Source: CAZHJA01 sp964532865 (GTDB taxonomy: Bacteria; Patescibacteriota; Microgenomatia; UBA1406; GWC2-37-13). From it: a DNA stretch of 21,770 nucleotides. Below, piece after piece: positions 1 to 6,506 of the stretch. The position numbers and the translations under genes were made by a program. Positions within the stretch are counted from its first letter, which is position 1, and each line of letters starts with the position of its first letter. The stretch spans positions 1 to 21,770 of the forward strand of contig CAZHJA010000010.1 of the NCBI GenBank assembly GCA_964532865.1. The letters run 5' to 3'. The notes beneath the pieces are model-generated. The model was not told the origin of the DNA and searched no databases. It saw only the letters and a list, made by a program, of their open reading frames with translations.

Positions 1-111
1 AAAAAAATATTATACTTTCCTACTTTTTTGTTATTAAAACAATGCAAACAACCAATTTTGTAGCAAATAATCCATTGATTACAAAGTATTTGTATATTAC
101 AAAATATATGT

Positions 112-2775
112 ATGAAAAAATATATTATTCCCCTACTTTTTACATTACTGTTGTTTTTATCTAATAAGCCAAATGTAAATGCTCAATGGTTAAAGTATGA
201 AAATAATCCTGTATTAACTGCATCATCTGATCAATCTGATGGACAAAAAGTATGGTCTCCTTCTGTAATTTATGAAAACGGTATTTACCAAATATGGTAT
301 CAGGGATATAAAAATAATAAGTTTTCAATTTACTATGCAGAGTCAACAGATGGAATTAATTGGAATAAAAATGATGGCGCTATAATTGCTCCAAGAACAG
401 ATAAAAACGAAATAGGAGCAGCAGAGCCTACAGTTTTATATATTAACAACGAATATAAAATGTGGTATAACGCAGTTGATTCAAATAGTCGTTATCATTT
501 AGGTTATGCAGTGTCTTCAAATGGAATAAACTGGGATATTTATGAATCTTATGTATTGGAAGGATCAGGAGGATCTTGGGACAGTATTGGGATTACAAAT
601 CCATATATATATTTTGATGGATTAACGTATCACCTTTGGTACAGCTCTTCAAATATACAAAGCAACTGGAAAATTGGATATGCTTATTCAAATGATGGTA
701 TTAATTGGGAAAAATATGAAGAAAATCCATTAAATATTCCCTCTCTTGGATTTACTGAAGCTCCTTCAATAATTAAAATTAATGACGTTTTTCATATGTG
801 GTATAACACTGGATACTATAAAAGCACAAACATCTTTCACGCAACATCAATAGATAAAATTAACTGGGAATGTGAAGATTCATGCTACGTTATTCAAATA
901 GGCGAATCTTATGATAACAGAGAGATATTGTCTTCAAGTGTTTTAAAAATAGGCTCTAAGCTTTCAATGTGGTACAGCAGTGATAATGGAACAAGACATA
1001 TAAGTTATGCTGAATATAAGCTAACTAAAGATACTATAGTTATTATCCCTGGTATTTTTGCATCTTGGAATAAACAAGCTCTTTTGCATAATGAAAACGT
1101 ATCAATATATGACTGGAAGTTAAATAGTGTTGTAACTGAATACAATGGATTAATTAACTCTCTAAATAATGCCCAATATATTAAAAATCAAGATTATTAT
1201 ATTTTTCCTTATGATTGGAGAAAAAATATTGAAGACTCATCAGACAATTTAGATGACTTTATTAATGAAAAAATATTAAAGGATAATGAAAATACAAAAA
1301 TTACAATTATCGGACATTCTTTAGGTGGATTAATAGGAAGAATATGGACACAAAAGCATGGAAATAATAATATTAGTAAATTAATCTCAGTTGGCTCACC
1401 TCATAAAGGATCACCAGAAACGTACAGGCCTTTGGAAGCAGGCGAAATTGAGCGAAAAAATACATTTATGTGGCTTGCTCAAAAAATTATTATCATTTTA
1501 AATAAATCAGGCATTGAAACCGATAAAAAAACAATACAAAATAGGTTTCCTGTACTTTATGACTTATTTCCTCTATTCCCATTTTTAAAAACAAGTGACG
1601 GAGAATATATTAATAATTCTGAGCTTTCTATTCAAAATATTCTTCTTAATGAATATAATTCTTCAATAGATGATATTCAAAGCATATTTTTTTCTATATA
1701 CGGAGCAAACATTGAAACATTAGCAGGTTATATTATTAAACCTGCAGACCCTCTTCAAAATATATTAGGAAATTATATTGATGGACAACCAAATAGTGTT
1801 TTATATGATAATGGTGATGGAACTGCTCTTGAAAAAACCGCAAATATAAATTTAAATTCCTATGAATACAATTTAAATCATAATGAGATTGTTTATAAAA
1901 AAGGTCCTATTAAAAAAATGTTTGAGATTGCAAATATTGAAATCAGTGATGAAAATATTTCAGAAGGAGCAAGAACAATAATTTCTCCCTCTCTTATATT
2001 TTTTATAAAATCTCCAGCTAATATTGAAGTTTTATTTAACGAAAATAAATATATTGAAAAAGATGGAATGATATTTATTCCAAATGCAGAAACTGGACAA
2101 TATAAACTAAATATTAAAGGAATAGATAAAGGAGAATATACTGTAATAATAGGTCAAATAACAAATGAAAATGATATTTGGGATACAATTAATGGAGAAA
2201 TAGTTAAAGAACCTCCAAATTCTCAAATTGATTCATATATTGTAAGTTTCAATGCAGAAAAAGCACAAAGTGTATTTCCTGAAAGTTCTCCAACGCCTAC
2301 TCCTGAAATTACAACAACTATTACACCTACACCAACAATATCCAATTTTCCATTTTCAACAACGACTCCCTCTCCTTCTCCAATAACTATCTCTCCATCT
2401 TCAACTCCTCCATCTCCCACTATTACTCATATACCTACTCCAACTGATAAACCAGAAGATCAAAATAATTCTGTTATAGACTCAAATCTATCTAATACAC
2501 CAACACCATCAAATAGTTACAATGTTAATATTCAAGCGTCTAATGAAAAAATAAAAAAAAAGGACAAGCAAATAAGTAAAAATATTGCATTAAAAACAAA
2601 TCAAAAAGATGTATTAGGATTAACCGAAAATAATGATCCAGATATTAGTAATCAAGAAAAATCAAAAAACGATATAGAAAATAAAGAAAATAATAATATA
2701 TTGTTTCCTGTGTTTATAATAATAATTATTGCTTTAGTAATTTTCATAATTATTAAATATAAACTAACGAAATAA
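112..2775 (+). CDS. Predicted surface-anchored multidomain protein: five-bladed propeller plus LCAT-like lipase
   Basis: 887 aa, not assignable to a named gene. Seen: a signal peptide at about 1-24 with a VNA|Q signal peptidase I site. Five repeats follow at about 45-305, each with a W-x-P or E-x-P strand, then a [ML]WY or IWY strand, then (Y)A-S-x-D-G-I-N-W. This is the layout of the GH43/GH32/GH130-like five-bladed propeller superfamily. An alpha/beta-hydrolase domain spans about 307-600. It has IIPGIFAS, PYDWR (366-370), GHSLGG (nucleophile S403), GSPHKGSP, and likely triad partners D569 (in GDGT) and H590. PYDWR and GDGT point to the lecithin:cholesterol acyltransferase-like lipase group. 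Then come a beta-sandwich (about 620-715), a Pro/Thr/Ser stalk (about 725-800), a Lys/Asn-rich segment, and one TM helix (863-883) with a KYKLTK tail. Inferred: an ecto-enzyme held at the cell surface that binds or cleaves a glycan and hydrolyses an ester lipid. Propeller catalytic residues could not be assigned, so it may be only a binding module. No Shine-Dalgarno precedes the ATG. Domain calls are firm; the substrate is unknown. Confidence 0.85.
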   Translation: MKKYIIPLLFTLLLFLSNKPNVNAQWLKYENNPVLTASSDQSDGQKVWSPSVIYENGIYQIWYQGYKNNKFSIYYAESTDGINWNKNDGAIIAPRTDKNEIGAAEPTVLYINNEYKMWYNAVDSNSRYHLGYAVSSNGINWDIYESYVLEGSGGSWDSIGITNPYIYFDGLTYHLWYSSSNIQSNWKIGYAYSNDGINWEKYEENPLNIPSLGFTEAPSIIKINDVFHMWYNTGYYKSTNIFHATSIDKINWECEDSCYVIQIGESYDNREILSSSVLKIGSKLSMWYSSDNGTRHISYAEYKLTKDTIVIIPGIFASWNKQALLHNENVSIYDWKLNSVVTEYNGLINSLNNAQYIKNQDYYIFPYDWRKNIEDSSDNLDDFINEKILKDNENTKITIIGHSLGGLIGRIWTQKHGNNNISKLISVGSPHKGSPETYRPLEAGEIERKNTFMWLAQKIIIILNKSGIETDKKTIQNRFPVLYDLFPLFPFLKTSDGEYINNSELSIQNILLNEYNSSIDDIQSIFFSIYGANIETLAGYIIKPADPLQNILGNYIDGQPNSVLYDNGDGTALEKTANINLNSYEYNLNHNEIVYKKGPIKKMFEIANIEISDENISEGARTIISPSLIFFIKSPANIEVLFNENKYIEKDGMIFIPNAETGQYKLNIKGIDKGEYTVIIGQITNENDIWDTINGEIVKEPPNSQIDSYIVSFNAEKAQSVFPESSPTPTPEITTTITPTPTISNFPFSTTTPSPSPITISPSSTPPSPTITHIPTPTDKPEDQNNSVIDSNLSNTPTPSNSYNVNIQASNEKIKKKDKQISKNIALKTNQKDVLGLTENNDPDISNQEKSKNDIENKENNNILFPVFIIIIIALVIFIIIKYKLTK

Positions 2776-2855
2776 TAATTCTTTATAAAAAAAAGTCTAT
2801 GCGTGAAATTATTTTTACTTAAACCCACAAGTTACTCTTACGACAATTTGGTTAA

Positions 2856-2869
2856 ATAACTATAGTTAT
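2856..2869. repeat. 14-bp perfect palindrome in the gap between convergent genes
   Basis: The sequence ATAACTATAGTTAT is its own reverse complement. It lies in the 140-bp gap (2776-2915) between the convergent lipase-like and methyltransferase genes. No T-run follows it on either strand, so it does not look like a classical intrinsic terminator, and nothing else recognisable is present in the gap. In DNA this AT-rich it may be chance. Confidence 0.35.
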
Positions 2870-2915
2870 AAAGATACACTAATAGGAACTAGACAATGAA
2901 GCAAGAGACATGCGC

Positions 2916-3485
2916 TTATAATTCTAAAATATAAAGGTATTTTTTTATTGACTTGTTTGATTTAGTTTTAAGCTTTTTTCTATATCTGACAGTAAGTTTA
3001 TATTTCCTAAATAAATCCTCAAGCTCTTCTTGATTTAAATCATTATGGTACAAATCTGGAGGTATTCCTAATGCTATTAGGGTTTCTCTTTCTTTTTGCA
3101 TTTCAACATTAGCATTTGCACTTGATAAACAAAATTCTTCAATAATTATAATATTTCGCTTTGTAATCCTTATTGCTTCTTTGAGTAATTTAAAAGGAGA
3201 TTTTGCATGATGAAGTGAATAAAATATTATTGAAACATCAAAAAATTTATTATCAAACGGTATCTTTTTTCCATCATAAATTACGAGTTGTACATTTTCT
3301 TGAAGAATATTAATAACATCTAAGCCAACTAGTTTAATGCTAGGAAGATTTAATTGGATAAATTTAGCTGTAAAACCAGGTCCTATGCCTATGTCTAAAA
3401 TTGAATCTTTTTTTTTGAAAATATATTTATAACTTTCGAAATGATGCTTTACTTCAAATAAAATACGTTTTTTGATTCTATTCAT
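2916..3485 (-). CDS. Class I SAM-dependent methyltransferase (Methyltransf_11-like), substrate unknown
   Basis: 189 aa. Motif I is clear as DIGIGPG at 31-37 (SAM-binding glycine loop). The end of strand beta-2 is LVGLD at about 52-56 and an acidic residue at D71 may contact the adenine. The motif IV/post-I region is FFDVSIIFYSLHH at 81-93, typical of Methyltransf_11 proteins of the UbiE/BioC type. The C-terminal third (about 110-189) is Lys/Arg-rich and has no family signature I recognise. The gene begins 55 nt after the 3' end of tRNA-Val on the same strand with no hairpin-plus-T-run between, so both may share a transcript. It converges on the lipase-like gene. Because this domain acts on small molecules, lipids, proteins and RNA, no substrate can be named. 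The first ATG leaves about 30 residues before motif I, which is normal. No Shine-Dalgarno is seen. Confidence 0.8.
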   Translation of the reverse strand: MNRIKKRILFEVKHHFESYKYIFKKKDSILDIGIGPGFTAKFIQLNLPSIKLVGLDVINILQENVQLVIYDGKKIPFDNKFFDVSIIFYSLHHAKSPFKLLKEAIRITKRNIIIIEEFCLSSANANVEMQKERETLIALGIPPDLYHNDLNQEELEDLFRKYKLTVRYRKKLKTKSNKSIKKYLYILEL

Positions 3486-3540
3486 TAACTTATGATACTA
3501 AACTAAATAAACCTGTCATATCAGACTTTTTATTGAAATG

Positions 3541-3613
3541 TGAACCCAGATGGATTTGAACCATCGACCTTTTGAATGTGAATCAAACGCTCTGCCAACT
3601 GAGCTATGGGTTC
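3541..3613 (-). tRNA. tRNA-Val, anticodon CAC
   Basis: The reverse complement folds into a complete cloverleaf. The 7-bp acceptor stem is GAACCCA/TGGGTTC, perfectly paired. The D arm is GCTC-AGTTGGCA-GAGC and the anticodon stem is TTTGA/TCAAA, perfect. The loop TTCACAT puts CAC at positions 34-36 after U33. The variable loop is 5 nt and the T arm is GATGG-TTCAAAT-CCATC. The discriminator is A73 at 3541. CCA is not encoded (the next bases are CAT), so a CCA-adding enzyme is required. C34 should read only GUG codons, so other valine isoacceptors must be encoded elsewhere. Confidence 0.97.
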
Positions 3614-3623
3614 TTTTATGTAT

Positions 3624-3652
3624 ATTATATAAAATCCCTTGTTTTTTGTTAA
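3624..3652 (-). promoter_or_regulatory. Sigma70-type promoter for tRNA-Val
   Basis: On the minus strand a -35 TTAACA (3652-3647, 5 of 6 consensus bases) is separated by exactly 17 bp from a perfect -10 TATAAT (3629-3624). Ten bases separate the -10 from the tRNA 5' end at 3613, so transcription would start a few bases before the tRNA. This is the best two-box promoter in the window and suggests that a housekeeping sigma with standard specificity is used here. It lies in the divergent gap shared with lepB. Confidence 0.7.
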
Positions 3653-3675
3653 TATTTTGACTAAACTTTATTTCT

Positions 3676-4299
3676 ATGAACGTATTAAAATCTGTAATTA
3701 AGTTTGTAATGGAAATTTTAGAAACAATAGTTTTTATTGGCTCTCTTTTTATTGTTGTTTATCTTTTCATAATGCAACCAAATCAAGTTAAAGGAGCATC
3801 TATGGAACCTACATTTCAATCAGGAGATTACATTTTCACAAGCAAAATTACATATAAATTTAGACCAATCAAGCGTGGAGATGTTATTGTTTTTAAATCA
3901 CCTAAAAATCCTGACATTGATTATATTAAACGTATAATTGCCTTACCTGGTGATACACTACTTGTTGATAATGGTATTATTTATGTAAATAACAATCAAG
4001 TTAATGAAAACTATATATCTGAACAAACAAACTTATGGAATGGCGGATACATAAAAGAAGGAGTATCTGTGACAATCCCTGAAGAAGATATTTTTGTAAT
4101 GGGAGATAATAGACCACGTTCTTCTGATTCAAGAGAATTTGGTCCGATATCAATAGATAGCATTATTGGAAATGTAATTTATAGGTATTTTCCATCAACT
4201 AAAATGGGAATAATAAAGAATCCATTACCTAAAAATCTTCAAACGAAAATTGGAGAAAATTTACTCGTTTATATTCCAAGATTCAATAATTTTCATTAA
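3676..4299 (+). CDS. lepB: Signal peptidase I
   Basis: 207 aa type I signal peptidase of the Ser/Lys dyad class (peptidase S26), which cleaves secretory signal peptides at the outer face of the membrane. An N-terminal TM helix covers about 14-33. Box B is GASMEPT with nucleophile S42. Box D is DYIKRIIALPGD with general base K85. Box E is GDNRPRSSDSREFGP at 143-157. The length matches the short Gram-positive-like enzymes with a single TM anchor. It is one of only two plus-strand genes, and the other (the lipase-like surface protein) carries a signal peptide this enzyme could process. Its last 39 bases overlap the 3' end of the opposing ParB-like gene. No clear promoter or Shine-Dalgarno is visible in the short gap after the divergent tRNA. 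Confidence 0.96.
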   Translation: MNVLKSVIKFVMEILETIVFIGSLFIVVYLFIMQPNQVKGASMEPTFQSGDYIFTSKITYKFRPIKRGDVIVFKSPKNPDIDYIKRIIALPGDTLLVDNGIIYVNNNQVNENYISEQTNLWNGGYIKEGVSVTIPEEDIFVMGDNRPRSSDSREFGPISIDSIIGNVIYRYFPSTKMGIIKNPLPKNLQTKIGENLLVYIPRFNNFH

Positions 4300-4809
4300 T
4301 TTTCTTAATAATTCTGAAGTTTTTTCTAAATTCCCTTTAATTTCAATAATACATTTGCTCTTTATTCTTGTCTGGATTATTTTAACTTTAATATTGTCCC
4401 TTTTAATAAAATCCTCAAATCTTTTAATCTCGTCTTTTTGAATATATTCTCCTTTTGTCTTTGTCCCATATAGATTTTCTCTAACAATCTCTTCAGTCTG
4501 TAATACTGTCATAGGCTTTGACAATAGCTTTTCATATAATTTAATAATCTCATCCTTATTTTTAAGCCTTGAAACTACAAATAAATGACTTAATGATATA
4601 TTTCTTGCATAATAACCATCAATTACCAAGTCTGGAAGTCTATTTAATCTTAAAATATGACAAATATATGAAGGCTTCATTGAAAGCTTTTTTGCAAGAT
4701 CTACTATTCTTTCTTTTTTTTGTTTAATAATAAACTCAATTAACTTTGCCTTATTAAATATATCTGTTTCATTTTTTATTTGTTCAACAAGCTTATCTTT
4801 TTCATTCAT
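4261..4809 (-). CDS. ParB-like DNA-binding protein lacking the N-terminal CTPase domain
   Basis: 182 aa. Residues about 20-115 resemble the central helix-turn-helix domain of ParB/Spo0J/KorB: IVDLAKKLSMKPSYICHILRLNRLP at about 35-59, then a helical region with SLSHLFVVSRLK (72-83) and a final TVLQTEEIV helix, matching the ParB pattern of KS-Y-V-x-N-x-L-R-L-x-x-L-P followed by L-S-x-x-H-A. The usual N-terminal ParB domain (CTP-binding, GERRxRA box) is absent, so a CTP-gated sliding clamp is not expected. The C-terminal 40 residues, KVKIIQTRIKSKCIIEIKG plus a helix, look like a small beta-beta-alpha module, perhaps for dimerisation. It ends the minus-strand cluster after rpmA. Its 3' end overlaps lepB, and a TGATAGAAT box lies 6 nt before the ATG. 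A role in nucleoid organisation or transcription control is possible but unproven. Confidence 0.75.
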   Translation of the reverse strand: MNEKDKLVEQIKNETDIFNKAKLIEFIIKQKKERIVDLAKKLSMKPSYICHILRLNRLPDLVIDGYYARNISLSHLFVVSRLKNKDEIIKLYEKLLSKPMTVLQTEEIVRENLYGTKTKGEYIQKDEIKRFEDFIKRDNIKVKIIQTRIKSKCIIEIKGNLEKTSELLRKLMKIIESWNINE

Positions 4810-4815
4810 ACATTA

Positions 4816-4824
4816 ATTCTATCA
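4816..4824 (-). promoter_or_regulatory. Putative extended -10 promoter of the ParB-like gene
   Basis: The minus strand reads TGATAGAAT, an extended -10 (TGn plus TAGAAT, 5 of 6 consensus bases), followed by 6 nt and then the ATG at 4809. This spacing places the predicted transcription start on or next to the A of the start codon, implying a leaderless mRNA. No good -35 is seen, which is usual for extended -10 promoters. Confidence 0.4.
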
Positions 4825-4857
4825 AAAGAAAAGCAAACTTAAAAATGAAGAAATATA

Positions 4858-5103
4858 TTACACAACTGAAACAAACTTTTTCCCTTGTCTAATAAGAAAC
4901 TTAACCCTACCTTTGCAAGTTGCCATTATTGTAAAATCCTTAGTAAGCATTGTTCCTTTTCCAGCATTAACTTTTGAACCTCTTTGACGAATAATAATAT
5001 TACCAGTAATAGCTGGTTGACCACCATATAATTTAACCCCAAGTCTTTTAGATCTTGAGTCTCTATTTCCTCTTACTGCTTTTTGAGCTTTAGTATGTGC
5101 CAT
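4858..5103 (-). CDS. rpmA: 50S ribosomal protein L27 (bL27)
   Basis: 81 aa, slightly shorter than the usual 84-94. bL27 sits near the peptidyl transferase centre, and its N-terminal tail reaches towards the tRNA acceptor ends. The signature block is intact: RDSRSKRLGVKLYGGQ (15-30), then GNIIIRQRGSK (34-44). It starts MAHTKA, so no Firmicutes-type cleaved N-terminal extension is present. Two normally conserved parts are divergent. The glycine-rich tail motif (AGGSTRNGRDS in E. coli) reads AQKAVRGNRDS, and the KFHAGxNVGxGxDHT loop reads KVNAGKGTMLTKDFT. It starts 5 nt after the rplU stop, the standard L21-L27 pair, and is surely co-transcribed with it. Confidence 0.96.
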   Translation of the reverse strand: MAHTKAQKAVRGNRDSRSKRLGVKLYGGQPAITGNIIIRQRGSKVNAGKGTMLTKDFTIMATCKGRVKFLIRQGKKFVSVV

Positions 5104-5108
5104 ATAAT

Positions 5109-5420
5109 TTAAATCTTAATTATTTTTACTTTAGTCAACTGTGCCCTAAATCCTTTTACCTTTCTATATCTTACCTTAGCTTTAAAACGAGATACTCTTA
5201 TTTTATCCCCTTTTATTTGCTCTAATAATTCACCTTTTACCTTGGTCTTTAATAAAGGATTTCCTAATTCAATATTTCCATTTTCAGTATCAAACTTAGC
5301 TAAAAGATCAAATTCAAGCTTGCTTTTAGGTTCTTTATCAATTTTATTTACAATAATCTCATCACCTTGCTTTACTAAAAATTGCTGTCCACCTGTTTTA
5401 ATTACTACAAATTGAGACAT
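5109..5420 (-). CDS. rplU: 50S ribosomal protein L21 (bL21)
   Basis: 103 aa from the ATG at 5420, the usual bL21 length, a 23S rRNA-binding protein of the large subunit. The start was chosen because MSQFVVIKTGGQQFLV matches the family N-terminus (MYAVIKTGGKQYRV type). An in-frame ATG 36 bases upstream would add a hydrophobic leader not found in this family. The C-terminus carries the basic RNA-binding strands FKAKVRYRKVKGFRAQLTKVKI. It lies between rodA and rpmA and probably starts its own ribosomal-protein transcript, because a TGCTAAAAT box lies 8 nt before this ATG. In many bacteria rplU-rpmA are adjacent to obg; here they are joined to the cell-wall cluster. Confidence 0.95.
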   Translation of the reverse strand: MSQFVVIKTGGQQFLVKQGDEIIVNKIDKEPKSKLEFDLLAKFDTENGNIELGNPLLKTKVKGELLEQIKGDKIRVSRFKAKVRYRKVKGFRAQLTKVKIIKI

Positions 5421-5428
5421 AAGTAACC

Positions 5429-5456
5429 ATTTTAGCACAATAAGACATAAAATCAA
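5429..5456 (-). promoter_or_regulatory. Putative rplU-rpmA promoter with extended -10
   Basis: The minus strand shows TTGATT (5456-5451, TTGA match to -35), 16 bp, then TAAAAT (5434-5429) preceded by TGC to give the extended -10 TGCTAAAAT. The ATG chosen for rplU follows after 8 nt, so the leader would be only about 1-3 nt. Its position after the rodA stop fits an internal promoter giving the ribosomal-protein pair its own expression. Confidence 0.45.
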
Positions 5457-5467
5457 AACTAATATAA

Positions 5468-6499
5468 TTACTTATCCGTAATAAATGCCAATCCAATCAT
5501 TGCAGCAACAATAGATGAGCCTCCATACGATATTATCGGAAGCGCAATTCCAGTAATAGGCATTATGCCTAAATTCATTCCAATATTAATAATAACTTGA
5601 AAAGTAAAATAAGATGTAAATCCCAAAGTATATAAAAAGGCTTTTTTTAAATCACTTTCTTTATCATAAAATAAAGCAACTAATCTTTTAGCTAATATTA
5701 TAAATATAATAATGTAGCATATAATAACCAAACCCCCTCCAACAAATCCAAATTGTTCAACAAGAGATGCAAAGGCAAAATCAGTGTGATTTTCAGGAAG
5801 AAAAAATAGTCTAGATTGTGTTCCAAGCCCCAGTCCTCTTCCTAAAAACTTACCAGAGCCTACAGTAATTACAGACTGAATCATATTATATGCAGTCCCC
5901 TGTTGATCAAACTCAGGATTTAAAAAACTAAAAATTCTAGCTTTTTGATAATTATGCAATAGAGTAAAACCTAATGGTATAACTGAAAATATTGCAAGCA
6001 AAAAGTAAATAAGATATTTTTTTTTAATAGATGAAAACAAAATAAGAACAATAAAAACAAATACTAAAACCATTGTATTTCCTAAATCAGGCTGTTTAAA
6101 AATAATTACTGCAGGAATAATAAAATATATTATTGATTTAATAAATGAAAAAAAATTTAATTGCTTTTTTGATAAATAATCAGATAAGAATAAAATAAAG
6201 AAGATTTTAAAAAACTCAGATGCTTGAAAATTGAAAAAATATAAATCAATCCATCTTTTTGACCCTTTTACTTCCAATCCAATAATAAATGTAATTATTA
6301 ATATTCCTAAAAACAAAAAATAAAGAAGTTTTACATTTTGATAGAATATATTATTGCCTATTTTTTTAATTATAATGTATAGTAGTCCTGCAATTACAAA
6401 ATATAGTATTTGATTTCCAACTAAATTCGGCTTAATCCCAAATATATTAAAAATACTAAAAAGAGAAAGAAAAAAAACAGGAATTAATACGTATCTCAT
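5468..6499 (-). CDS. rodA: SEDS-family glycan polymerase, RodA-like
   Basis: 343 aa polytopic membrane protein with about 10 hydrophobic segments. SEDS proteins polymerise lipid II into glycan strands together with a class B PBP. Seen: GSKRWIDL (79-86), KQPDLGNT (135-142), the region before the catalytic loop with GRGLGLGTQSRLFFLPENHTDFAF (putative catalytic D240), and the C-terminal LGIMPITGIALPIISYGGSS signature. RodA is preferred over FtsW because the second SEDS gene lies at the normal ftsW position between murD and murG, and because this copy is shorter at its N-terminus. Its class B PBP partner is not in the window. It follows ileS by 7 nt and is clearly in the same transcription unit. 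The RodA versus FtsW split rests on context and length more than on a diagnostic residue. Confidence 0.88.
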   Translation of the reverse strand: MRYVLIPVFFLSLFSIFNIFGIKPNLVGNQILYFVIAGLLYIIIKKIGNNIFYQNVKLLYFLFLGILIITFIIGLEVKGSKRWIDLYFFNFQASEFFKIFFILFLSDYLSKKQLNFFSFIKSIIYFIIPAVIIFKQPDLGNTMVLVFVFIVLILFSSIKKKYLIYFLLAIFSVIPLGFTLLHNYQKARIFSFLNPEFDQQGTAYNMIQSVITVGSGKFLGRGLGLGTQSRLFFLPENHTDFAFASLVEQFGFVGGGLVIICYIIIFIILAKRLVALFYDKESDLKKAFLYTLGFTSYFTFQVIINIGMNLGIMPITGIALPIISYGGSSIVAAMIGLAFITDK

Positions 6500-6506
6500 A
6501 TATAAA

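Noticed and set aside
1..111. Promoter for the surface-protein gene (TTGATT at 75-80, TATATT at 93-98)
   Set aside because: The 12-bp spacing is wrong for a two-box promoter and no TGn precedes the -10-like box, so it cannot be separated from AT-rich background.
2223..2420. Minus-strand 65-codon open frame rich in Gly and Val opposite the surface-protein stalk
   Set aside because: It is the antisense of the TPTP/SPSP codons. The composition follows from repeated proline and threonine codons, and no domain or start signal is present.
5421..5456. N-terminal extension of L21 from an upstream in-frame ATG
   Set aside because: The added 12 residues are hydrophobic and absent from bL21 proteins. 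The ATG at 5420 gives the family N-terminus and sits 8 nt after a good -10.
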